DNA from: an uncultured Roseateles sp. | GTDB lineage: Bacteria; Pseudomonadota; Gammaproteobacteria; Burkholderiales; Burkholderiaceae | DNA: 64,000 nucleotides | Direction of reading: 5' to 3' | Assembly (NCBI GenBank): GCA_946886855.1 | Contig: CAMPJJ010000004.1 | Coordinates: 1-64,000, forward strand | Shown here: positions 37,363 through 44,855 of the stretch, in pieces | How the letters are laid out: each line of letters begins with the position of its first letter | Position numbering within the stretch: the stretch's first letter is position 1 | The notes under the pieces: model-generated | Told to the model about the DNA's origin: nothing | What the model saw: only the letters and a program-made list of their open reading frames with translations | Database searches by the model: none | Translations under genes and position numbers: made by a program

Positions 37363-37702
37363 CTAGGAACCTCCGACTCGGGAAATGTGGAATGACGTTG
37401 AGTTCTCAACGCGAGCGACCATACCCCGAAAGACGGAAGCGTTTCCATAGTGAAAATGCTGTGAACGCGGTCACGGCACAGGCGTTGTCGCGCCCCTGTC
37501 ACCGGGGCAAACCCGGATGGTTTTCGCAGGAGTGCGACAGCGTGCACACAGGTCGCACGCGGAGTGCGGATTTCCGCCCACCTGATCGGTCAGCAGCGGG
37601 ATTCATGCCCTGCCCATGGGCCTTGCGGCACCACGGCGGCGCGGACCGGCACCCTGTTGGCGCGGCCTTCGTCCAACGACGCAATGACAGGAATCGGTCG
37701 AC
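37363..37702. other. Gene-free region between livJ-like and holC
   Basis: 340 bases without a credible gene. It contains the promoter side of the minus-strand binding-protein gene, including the perfect inverted repeat at 37396-37411. The part nearer holC shows only unsupported open frames and a few short dyads. Nothing else was recognised. Confidence 0.55.
37396..37411. promoter_or_regulatory. Candidate operator dyad upstream of the binding-protein gene
   Basis: Perfect 16-base inverted repeat CGTTGAG-TT-CTCAACG, 34 bases upstream of the minus-strand ATG. Its position and symmetry suggest a regulator site or leader hairpin; the factor is unknown. Confidence 0.4.
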
Positions 37703-38131
37703 TCAGGTCGACATCACGTGGTGATTCAACGTCAGGCCGAGCGCCTTGTAGGCCTTGAATCGTCCGCGTCCCGCGGCGACCTGCTCGGCGTCGGTGGAGA
37801 CCAGCTCCAGCACGCGCTCGAAGCGCTCGAGGCCGGGCGGCACGCCGGGCTCGAAATTGAGCAAGACCTGGCACCCGGCCAGCGCGTCCAACTGGTCCGA
37901 GAGCAGGATCGGCGTGCGCTCCCGCAATGGCGCCGGCGAATCGGCGCGCAGCAGCAGGTGCGGCAGGAACTCGCCGGGCTCGAAGGTCCAGAGCGTCTGG
38001 TCCAGCCGCTCCAGCAGCCGCATCGGTCCCCAGACCCCCACGGTCAGCCCGGCCGCCTGCGTCTTGCGCAGCAGGCGGCAGGCGTAGACCTGACGGTCGG
38101 GCACGCCGGTATAGAAGTTGACTTCCGTCAC
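37703..38131 (-). CDS. holC: DNA polymerase III subunit chi
   Basis: Clamp-loader accessory subunit linking the psi subunit to single-stranded-DNA-binding protein. 142 residues, usual size. Family features: V-N-F-Y-T-G-V-P-D near the start, A-C-R-L-L-R-K-T-Q-A-A-G, L-D-Q-T-L-W-T-F-E-P-G-E-F-L-P-H and P-I-L-L-S-D-Q. It lies 52 bases downstream of pepA on the same strand, the classic pepA-holC order, so the two are probably co-transcribed. Confidence 0.94.
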   Translation of the reverse strand: MTEVNFYTGVPDRQVYACRLLRKTQAAGLTVGVWGPMRLLERLDQTLWTFEPGEFLPHLLLRADSPAPLRERTPILLSDQLDALAGCQVLLNFEPGVPPGLERFERVLELVSTDAEQVAAGRGRFKAYKALGLTLNHHVMST

Positions 38132-38183
38132 CGGACCCGCCCTTCCGACTTCAGCTTCAGAGTCCCGGGAACGCCGACGGCGT

Positions 38184-39644
38184 TCAGCGGACCTGCGACA
38201 GCACGAAGTGCGTCAGCAGGCCGACCGGACGGCCGGTCGCGCCCTTGGCGCCGCCGCCCTTCCAGGCGGTGCCGGCGATGTCCAGGTGACCCCAGCGGTA
38301 CTTGGAGGCGAAGCGCTGCAGGAACTTCGCGGCGGTGATGGAGCCGCCCTCGCGGCCGGCGACGTTGGCGACGTCGGCGAAGTTGGTCTTCAGGCCGTCG
38401 GCGTAGTCGTCGTCCAGCGGCAGACGCCAGCACGGGTCCAGCGCCGTCTCGCCGGCGGCGCTCAGCGCGGCGGCCAGTTCGTCGTCGCTGGCGTACATGC
38501 CGGAGCGCACGCCGCCCAGCGCGATCACGCAGGCGCCGGTCAGCGTCGCGACGTCGACGACGGCCGCGGGCTTGAAGCGCTCGGCGTAGGTCAGCGCGTC
38601 GCACAGGATCAGGCGGCCTTCGGCGTCGGTGTTCAGGATCTCGATGGTCTGGCCCGACATGGAGGTCACCACGTCGCCCGGCTTGACCGCGCGGCCGCTG
38701 GGCATGTTCTCGCAGGCGGCGATCAGCACGACCAGGTTGATCTTCGGCTTGAGTTCGACGACCGCGCGCAGCGCGCCCAGCACCGAGGCGGCGCCGCCCA
38801 TGTCGAACTTCATCTCGTCCATGCCGGCGCCCGGCTTCAGCGAGATGCCGCCCGAGTCGAAGGTGATGCCCTTGCCGACCAGCACGATGGGCGCCTGCGT
38901 CTTGGCGGCGCCTTCGTACTTGGCGACGATGAAGCGCGGCGGCACGTCGGAGCCCTTGGCCACCGACAGGAACGAGCCCATGCCCAGCTTCTCGATGCCC
39001 TTCTGGTCCAGGACCTCGACCTTGATGCCGTGGCTCTTGGCCAGGGCCTTGGTCTGGTCGGCCAGGTAGGCCGGCGTGGCGACGTTGGGCGGCAGGTTGG
39101 CGCACTCGCGCGCGACGGCGATGCCGGCGCCGATGGCCTGGCCGCGCGCCAGGCCGGCCTTGACCGCCTTGGCGTCGTCCTTGCCGTGCAGCAGGGCGAT
39201 CTTCGTCAGCTTGGACGCGGCGGGCGCGCTCGGCTTGGTCTCGCGGTAGACGTAGGTGCCGTCCTCGGCGGCGAGCACGGTCTGCTCGGCCAGCGACTCG
39301 GTCAGCTCGGCGCCGAAACCGGCGTAGGCCACCGAGGCGGCGACGGCGCCCTTGCCCTTGAGCTGGCCCAGCGCGGCGCCCAGCGCGGCGCGGGCGGCCT
39401 TCAGCGTCGTGCCGCTGCCCGCGACGACCAGTCTGGGGGCCTTCAGGCCGGCGGGACGGACCAGGGACAAGACCTGACCCGCCTTCAGCTCGAAGTCGCC
39501 GAGCTTGACGGCATCCTTGATCAGGGCGGCGACGCTCTTGTCGAGCGAGGCCGGCAGGCTGTCGCCCGCGACGACCAGCACGAGGGCGTCAGCGCCGTGC
39601 GACGACAGGGCGTCGAGGGAAACGAGCTGAGAGCGGAAGTCCAT
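38184..39644 (-). CDS. pepA: Leucyl aminopeptidase (cytosol aminopeptidase, M17)
   Basis: Zinc/manganese-dependent exopeptidase releasing N-terminal residues; in some bacteria it also acts as a DNA-binding accessory factor in Xer recombination. 486 residues. The C-terminal catalytic domain carries V-G-K-G-I-T-F-D-S-G-G-I-S-L-K-P (active-site Lys and metal Asp), F-D-M-G-G-A-A and the signature N-T-D-A-E-G-R-L-I-L. The ATG at 39644 is chosen because the frame upstream of it is antisense to lptF. It is divergent from lptF with only 28 bases between the two start codons, and followed by holC. Confidence 0.96.
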   Translation of the reverse strand: MDFRSQLVSLDALSSHGADALVLVVAGDSLPASLDKSVAALIKDAVKLGDFELKAGQVLSLVRPAGLKAPRLVVAGSGTTLKAARAALGAALGQLKGKGAVAASVAYAGFGAELTESLAEQTVLAAEDGTYVYRETKPSAPAASKLTKIALLHGKDDAKAVKAGLARGQAIGAGIAVARECANLPPNVATPAYLADQTKALAKSHGIKVEVLDQKGIEKLGMGSFLSVAKGSDVPPRFIVAKYEGAAKTQAPIVLVGKGITFDSGGISLKPGAGMDEMKFDMGGAASVLGALRAVVELKPKINLVVLIAACENMPSGRAVKPGDVVTSMSGQTIEILNTDAEGRLILCDALTYAERFKPAAVVDVATLTGACVIALGGVRSGMYASDDELAAALSAAGETALDPCWRLPLDDDYADGLKTNFADVANVAGREGGSITAAKFLQRFASKYRWGHLDIAGTAWKGGGAKGATGRPVGLLTHFVLSQVR

Positions 39645-39672
39645 AATGCCGAGAAGTAGATAAAGTGCCCGG

Positions 39673-40872
39673 ATGTTATTCGATTCAACCGTACGCAAGG
39701 AACTGGCCCGCAGTTTCGGACTGGCCTTCGTGGTCATCCTGACCATCGTCGTGACGATGCTGCTGGTGCGCTCGCTCGGCATGGCCGCCAAGGGGACGGT
39801 GGCCCCGCAGCACGTGCTGCTGTCGCTGGGTTATCTGGCCCTCGCCCAACTGCCGGTGATGCTGAGCCTGTCGCTGTTCGTCGCCGTCGTCATGTCGCTG
39901 GGGCGCATGTACAAGGAATCGGAGATGACCATCTGGTTCGCCAGCGGCCTGGGCCTGACGCGCTTCGTGCGGCCGGTGCTGACGATGGCCTCGCCGGTGC
40001 TGGTCGTCGTGACGGTGCTGATGACCATCGTCTGGCCCTGGAGCAACGACAACAGCGCCCAGCTGCGCGAGCAGTTCGAGCAGCGCAGCGATCTCTCCCG
40101 CGTCGCGCCCGGCCAGTTCCAGACCTCCAACGACGGCACGCGCGTGTTCTTCATCGAGCGCGATCCCGCCGACGAGTCCGCCGCGCGCAACGTCTTCATC
40201 ATGAACAACACCGAGCATCTGGAGTCGGTCACGACCTCGGCGCACGGCGCGCTGCAATACAAGGACAACCAGCGCGTCCTGGTGCTGGACCACGGCCAGC
40301 GCAACGACGTCGACCGGCGCAACGGCGACAAGTCGGTGGCGCGTTTCCAGCAGTACCAGGTCGTCGTGGACGACGAGGTGATGCGCGCCGGCGGCACGCG
40401 TCCGCCCAAGGCGCGCCCGACGCTGGACCTGCTGACCGACCGCACGCCGCAGAACGACGGCGAACTGGCCTGGCGCTTCGGCATGATCCTGGGCTGCGTC
40501 AACCTGGTGCTGCTGGGCATCGGCATCTCGGCGACGAATCCGCGCCGGGCCAGCAACTGGAACCTGCTGTTCGCGCTGCTGGCGTTCATCGTCTACTTCA
40601 ACCTGATCAACCTGACCCAGACCTGGGTGGTGGGCAACAAGATGAAGCTGGGCCCGGCGCTGATGGCGCTGCACGGCGGCGCCTTCGTGGTGACGATGCT
40701 GCTGCTGCTCTGGCGCGAACAGGGCGCGCGCGTGGGCGCCCCGCGCAGCGGCGTGATCCCGGCCCCGCCGGAGAACCCGGCCTATGCCGAGACGGTCTTC
40801 ACCGCGCCCCCGGCCGGCATGGTGATCGCACCGACGTCGATGTCCTCCTCCACGCCGGGAATGCCCACATGA
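39673..40872 (+). CDS. lptF: LPS export ABC transporter permease LptF
   Basis: Inner-membrane permease of the LptB2FG complex that extracts lipopolysaccharide and passes it to the LptC/A bridge. 399 residues: three N-terminal helices, a periplasmic beta-jellyroll domain (about 110-265), and three C-terminal helices (about 275-350). M-L-F-D-S-T-V-R-K-E-L-A-R-S-F and the G-R-M-Y-K-E-S-E-M-T coupling helix are typical. The C-terminal tail is a Pro/Thr-rich extension. The stop overlaps the lptG start (ATGA). Confidence 0.95.
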   Translation: MLFDSTVRKELARSFGLAFVVILTIVVTMLLVRSLGMAAKGTVAPQHVLLSLGYLALAQLPVMLSLSLFVAVVMSLGRMYKESEMTIWFASGLGLTRFVRPVLTMASPVLVVVTVLMTIVWPWSNDNSAQLREQFEQRSDLSRVAPGQFQTSNDGTRVFFIERDPADESAARNVFIMNNTEHLESVTTSAHGALQYKDNQRVLVLDHGQRNDVDRRNGDKSVARFQQYQVVVDDEVMRAGGTRPPKARPTLDLLTDRTPQNDGELAWRFGMILGCVNLVLLGIGISATNPRRASNWNLLFALLAFIVYFNLINLTQTWVVGNKMKLGPALMALHGGAFVVTMLLLLWREQGARVGAPRSGVIPAPPENPAYAETVFTAPPAGMVIAPTSMSSSTPGMPT

Positions 40873-42032
40873 GAACCGTCCGGCGGCTGCTGTACCGCGA
40901 CATCCTGAGCTCCTTCACCCTGGTCATGGCCGGGTTCCTGGCGCTGTTCTTCTTCCTGGACTTCATCGACGACCTGGACCGCTTCCAGCGCCTGGGCCTG
41001 GGTATCGGGCTGGCGGTCTGGTCCAGCCTGCTGAAGCTGCCGGGCCGCTTCTACGAGCTGATGCCGATCGCGGTGCTGATCGGCACCATCTTCAGCATGG
41101 CGCGGCTGGCCCAGTCCAGCGAATTCACCATCCTGCGCACCGGCGGCCTGGGGCCGCAGCGCGCGCTGGGGCTGCTGAGCGTGATGGCGCTGGCCTTCGC
41201 CGTGCTGGCCTTCGTCGTGGGGGACTTCGTCAACCCGTGGGCGGACCGCCAGGCGCAGCTGCTCAAGTCCAGCGCCAACGGCGGCGTCACGAACGCGCAG
41301 GGCGCGTGGCTGAAGGACCGCATCGGCGACTTCAGCTACGCGGTCCACGTCGGCCGGGCGCGCGCCAACGGGACGATGGAGGACGTGCTCGTCTTCGAGT
41401 TCGACAGCAAGGGCGCGATGGCCACACGGCTGACCGCGAAGGACGCGACCGTCGACCCGACCGGCCGCTGGCTGATGAACGACGTGCGGCTGATGCAGTG
41501 GGCGCGCACGCCGACGCCGCTGAACCGGCCCGCCCTGGCCGCGCCGGAGCATGCGGACCCGGCGGCGCCGCAGGACAAGCTGGCCGAGAACCCGGCGGTG
41601 CGCGAGATCCTGCTGCCGAAGTACGAGTGGCAGAGCCAGCTGCCGTCCGGCGTGGTGGCCGCGGCGGTGCAGCCGACCTGGAACATGTCCACCCTGGAGC
41701 TCTACCGCTACACGCGCCACCTGTCCTCGCAGGAGCAGTCGTCGGCGCAGCCGGAGATCCAGTTCTGGCGCAAGGCCTTCTATCCGTTCGCCTGCATGGT
41801 GATGGTGGCCCTGGCGCTGCCGTTCGCCTACCTGCATTTCCGCTCGGGCGGCATCAGCGTGAAGGTCTTCGGCGGCATCATGCTGGGCATCAGCTTCGTG
41901 GTGCTGAACGCGATCACGGGTCACCTCGGCCTGCTGCGCGACTGGACACCGTGGCTGGTGGCCTCGGCGCCCAGCCTGCTGTACCTGGGCATCTCGATGG
42001 GTGCGTTCTACTGGCTGGTGCGGTATCGATGA
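40869..42032 (+). CDS. lptG: LPS export ABC transporter permease LptG
   Basis: Second permease of LptB2FG. 387 residues with the same architecture as LptF: three helices, a periplasmic jellyroll (about 130-280), then three helices. M-R-T-V-R-R-L-L-Y-R-D-I and M-A-R-L-A-Q-S-S-E-F-T-I-L-R-T-G are the LptG start and coupling-helix motifs. It overlaps lptF by four bases and is followed 73 bases later by the chelatase gene on the same strand. Confidence 0.95.
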   Translation: MRTVRRLLYRDILSSFTLVMAGFLALFFFLDFIDDLDRFQRLGLGIGLAVWSSLLKLPGRFYELMPIAVLIGTIFSMARLAQSSEFTILRTGGLGPQRALGLLSVMALAFAVLAFVVGDFVNPWADRQAQLLKSSANGGVTNAQGAWLKDRIGDFSYAVHVGRARANGTMEDVLVFEFDSKGAMATRLTAKDATVDPTGRWLMNDVRLMQWARTPTPLNRPALAAPEHADPAAPQDKLAENPAVREILLPKYEWQSQLPSGVVAAAVQPTWNMSTLELYRYTRHLSSQEQSSAQPEIQFWRKAFYPFACMVMVALALPFAYLHFRSGGISVKVFGGIMLGISFVVLNAITGHLGLLRDWTPWLVASAPSLLYLGISMGAFYWLVRYR

Positions 42033-42105
42033 GCGGCGGACATGCCGCCTGCCCGGCCGTCCACCGGTCCGGATCACCGATGTTCATCCTCAGGGAGGAC
42101 TGCTG

Positions 42106-42531
42106 ATGGACGGTCTGCTGCTCTTCGCCCACGGCGCCCGCGATCCGGCCTGGGCCGGCCCCTTCCAGGCCATCGCCGCGGAACTCCAGACGCAGCGCCC
42201 GGACCTGCCGATCGCGCTCGCCTACCTGGAACTGATGGCGCCCGACCTGGCCACCGCGGCCGGCGCGCTGGTCGCCGTCGGCTGCACGCGCATCCAGATC
42301 GTGCCGATGTTCCTCGGCGCCAGCGGCCATGTGCGCCGCGACGTGCCGCCGCTGGTGGAGTCGCTGCGCGCCGCGCATCCGCGCGTGCTGTTCGTGCTCC
42401 ATGACGCCATCGGACAACAGCCGTCGGTGATCCGCGCGATGGCGGGCGCGACGCTGGACCTGGTCTCGTCCGTCACGCTGCCGGCCGACCCGCTCGACCC
42501 CGCCGCGCCGACCGTGCTTCCCGCGTCCTGA
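42106..42531 (+). CDS. CbiX/SirB-type sirohydrochlorin chelatase, short form
   Basis: Inserts ferrous iron or cobalt into sirohydrochlorin. 141 residues, the single-domain (short) form that works as a dimer. The metal/substrate His residues are in L-F-A-H-G-A-R-D and A-S-G-H-V-R-R-D, and G-C-T-R-I-Q-I-V-P-M-F-L is the conserved core strand. GGGAGGA precedes the ATG by a good distance. Its place before a CysB-family regulator fits a role in making sirohaem for sulfite or nitrite reductase; those reductases are not in the window. Confidence 0.85.
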   Translation: MDGLLLFAHGARDPAWAGPFQAIAAELQTQRPDLPIALAYLELMAPDLATAAGALVAVGCTRIQIVPMFLGASGHVRRDVPPLVESLRAAHPRVLFVLHDAIGQQPSVIRAMAGATLDLVSSVTLPADPLDPAAPTVLPAS

Positions 42532-42547
42532 ACCCGCCGATGCACGT

Positions 42548-42613
42548 GCGACAGCCCTGCGACAGCCCTGCGATGAACCCGCGATGAATCCGCGATGAAT
42601 CCGTCATGAACCT
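42548..42613 (+). repeat. 11-bp tandem array forming mini-ORFs at the CysB-family start
   Basis: Six head-to-tail 11-bp units. Two read GCGACAGCCCT, three read GCGATGAA(C/T)CC, and the last (GTCATGAACCT) contains the CysB-family start codon. The third to fifth units create three consecutive mini-ORFs, ATG at 42573, 42584 and 42595, each of four codons (Met-Asn-Pro-Arg or -Ser) and each ending in a TGA that overlaps the next ATG; the third ends at the real ATG at 42606. Confidence 0.9.
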
Positions 42614-43550
42614 GCACCAGTTCCGCTTCGTCCAAGAGGCCGCGCGCCGCAACCTCAACCTGACCGAGACGGCCAAGGCGCTGTACACCTCGCAGCCGGG
42701 CGTCTCCAAGGCGATCCTGGAGCTGGAGGAAGAGCTCGGCGTCGACATCTTCTCCCGTCACGGCAAGCGGCTGCGCAGCATCACCGAGCCCGGCCGCCAG
42801 GTGCTGAAGTCGATCGAGATCATCATGCGCGAGGTCGGCAACCTCAAGCGCATCGGCGAGGAGTACTCCAAGCAGGACGTCGGCACGCTGTCCATCGCCA
42901 CGACGCACACGCAGGCGCGTTACGTGCTGCCGGGTCCGGTCACGCAGCTGCGCAAGCAGTTCCCGCAGGTCAACATCGGCCTGCACCAGGGCAGCCCGGA
43001 CCAGGTCGCGAAGATGCTGATCGACGAGACCGCCGACGTCGGTCTGGCGACCGAGTCGCTGTCGCAGTTCGAGGAGCTCGTCACCCTGCCCGCCTACGAA
43101 TGGCAGCACGTGCTGGTGATGCGGGCGGAGCACCCGCTGGCGCAGCTCGATCGCATCGACCTCGAGCACCTGGCCGCGCAGCCGCTGGTCTCGTACCACC
43201 CGAGCTTCACCGGCCGCACGCGCATCGACCGGGCCTTCGCGCAGCGTCAGCTCAAGCCCAACATCGTGCTGGAGGCGATCGACTCCGACGTCATCAAGAC
43301 CTATGTCCGGCTGGGCCTGGGCGTGGGCATCGTCGCCGAGATGGCGGTGCGCGAGGATCCGCCCGGCGGCGAACTCGTCTCGCGTCCGCTCGGCCACCTG
43401 CTGGGCCAGAACGTCGCCCGCATCGCCTTCAAGCGCGGCGCCTACCTGCGCAATTACGTCTACAGCTTCGCCGAACTGCTCTCCGACCGCCTCAACCGCA
43501 CCCTGCTGCAGCGTGCGATGAGCGGCGAGGCCAGCGACTACGATTTGTGA
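42606..43550 (+). CDS. CysB-family LysR-type transcriptional regulator
   Basis: Regulator of sulfate assimilation and related genes, 314 residues. The N-terminal HTH reads L-N-L-T-E-T-A-K-A-L-Y-T-S-Q-P-G-V-S-K-A-I-L-E-L-E, and the CysB-type sequence M-N-L-H-Q-F-R-F-V-Q-E-A-A opens it. The effector domain (about 90-300) has T-H-T-Q-A-R-Y-V-L-P, I-G-L-H-Q-G-S-P and L-G-V-G-I-V-A-E-M, the sulfate/acetylserine-type site. It is not possible to say from this sequence whether it is CysB itself or the Cbl paralogue. The start is embedded in the 11-bp repeat array, with no ordinary Shine-Dalgarno. Confidence 0.93.
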   Translation: MNLHQFRFVQEAARRNLNLTETAKALYTSQPGVSKAILELEEELGVDIFSRHGKRLRSITEPGRQVLKSIEIIMREVGNLKRIGEEYSKQDVGTLSIATTHTQARYVLPGPVTQLRKQFPQVNIGLHQGSPDQVAKMLIDETADVGLATESLSQFEELVTLPAYEWQHVLVMRAEHPLAQLDRIDLEHLAAQPLVSYHPSFTGRTRIDRAFAQRQLKPNIVLEAIDSDVIKTYVRLGLGVGIVAEMAVREDPPGGELVSRPLGHLLGQNVARIAFKRGAYLRNYVYSFAELLSDRLNRTLLQRAMSGEASDYDL

Positions 43551-43561
43551 TCCCACCCACC

Positions 43562-44731
43562 ATGCGCATCCACACGCCCGCTCCCGCCAGCCGCCTGCCC
43601 CAACTGGGCGTGACCGTCTTCAGCGTCATGTCGGCGCTGGCGCAGCAGCACCAGGCGGTCAACCTGGGCCAGGGCTTCCCGGACTTCGAGGGCGATCCGG
43701 CGTTGCTGGATGCCGTCGACGCCGCGATGCGCGCCGGCCACAACCAGTACCCGCCGATGCCCGGCGTGCCGGCGCTGCGCCAGGCGATCGCCGCGAAGAT
43801 CGCGACGCTCTACGGGCACGCCTACGACCCCGACACCGAGATCACCGTCACCGCCGGCGCGACTCAGGCCATCCTCACGGCGTTGCTGTCGATCGTGCAT
43901 CCCGGCGACGAGGTGATCGTCCTGGAGCCGGCGTACGACAGCTACGCGCCCAACATCGCGCTGGCCGGCGGCGTGATGGTGCCGGTGCCGCTGGATCCTT
44001 CGAGCTTCCGTCCCGACTTCGACCGTCTCCGTGCCGCGCTGACGCCGCGCACCCGCGCGGTCATGATCAACAGCCCGCACAACCCCAGCGGCGCGGTGTG
44101 GAGCGCGGACGAACTGCGCCAGCTCGCCGAGCTGCTGGACGGCACCGAGGTGCTGCTGATCAGCGACGAGGTCTACGAGCACATGGTCTACGACGGCCAC
44201 ACGCACCAGAGCGTGTCGCGGCTGCCCGAACTGGCGGCGCGCAGCTTCGTCGTGTCGAGCTTCGGCAAGACCTTCCACGTGACCGGCTGGAAGGTCGGTC
44301 ACGTGACCGCGCCGGCGCCGCTGATGGCGGAGTTCCGCAAGGTCCACCAGTACAACGTGTTCACCGTGAACTCGGCGATGCAGCACGGCATCGCGGCCTA
44401 CCTGCGCGATCCGGCGCCCTACCTGGGCCTGAGCGACTTCTACCAGCGCAAGCGCGACCGCTTCCGTGCCGGGCTCGCCGATTCGGCCTTCGTCCTGCGC
44501 CCCTGCCCCGGCAGCTACTTCCAGTGCGTCGACTACAGCGCGCTGCCTGCGGCGCAGGCGGCGATGGGCGACATGGAAATCAGTCAGTGGCTCACGCGCG
44601 AGATCGGCGTCGCGGCGATTCCGCTGTCGGCGTTCTACAGCGGCGGCAGCGACGCGAAGGTCATCCGCTTCTGCTTCGCGAAGAAGGACGAAACGCTGGA
44701 CCTCGCACTGCAACGCCTGAAGAAGATCTGA
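43562..44731 (+). CDS. PLP-dependent aminotransferase (YbdL-like methionine aminotransferase)
   Basis: Class I/II aminotransferase, 389 residues. Motifs: N-L-G-Q-G-F-P-D-F near the N-terminus, G-A-T-Q-A-I-L (phosphate-binding loop), N-S-P-H-N-P-S-G (Asn contact), I-S-D-E-V-Y-E-H (Asp to the pyridine N), and S-F-G-K-T-F-H-V-T-G-W-K-V-G-H with the Schiff-base Lys and phosphate-binding region. The closest type is YbdL, a methionine/aromatic aminotransferase, which fits a CysB-linked sulfur setting. It starts 11 bases after the regulator stop, so the two are co-transcribed. Confidence 0.9.
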   Translation: MRIHTPAPASRLPQLGVTVFSVMSALAQQHQAVNLGQGFPDFEGDPALLDAVDAAMRAGHNQYPPMPGVPALRQAIAAKIATLYGHAYDPDTEITVTAGATQAILTALLSIVHPGDEVIVLEPAYDSYAPNIALAGGVMVPVPLDPSSFRPDFDRLRAALTPRTRAVMINSPHNPSGAVWSADELRQLAELLDGTEVLLISDEVYEHMVYDGHTHQSVSRLPELAARSFVVSSFGKTFHVTGWKVGHVTAPAPLMAEFRKVHQYNVFTVNSAMQHGIAAYLRDPAPYLGLSDFYQRKRDRFRAGLADSAFVLRPCPGSYFQCVDYSALPAAQAAMGDMEISQWLTREIGVAAIPLSAFYSGGSDAKVIRFCFAKKDETLDLALQRLKKI

Positions 44732-44772
44732 GTCAATCGCACGCCCCGGACCCGCTCACAGCGAGCGCCCCT

Positions 44773-44835
44773 GGGGCCGGAATGAGGCTGGGGGTTCGCG
44801 GACGCGATGCCCCCTGCCTCGTGGAGCGCCCGCGC
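44773..44835 (+). repeat. Dispersed palindromic repeat, copy 2 (downstream of aminotransferase)
   Basis: Matches 13402-13464 in inverted orientation, with the central 29 bases (44788-44816) identical. It begins 41 bases after the aminotransferase stop and ends before the convergent FimV-like stop. Relative to the upstream gene it has the same orientation as copy 1. Confidence 0.75.
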
Positions 44836-44855
44836 CTGCCCCCCCGCAGTCCGGA

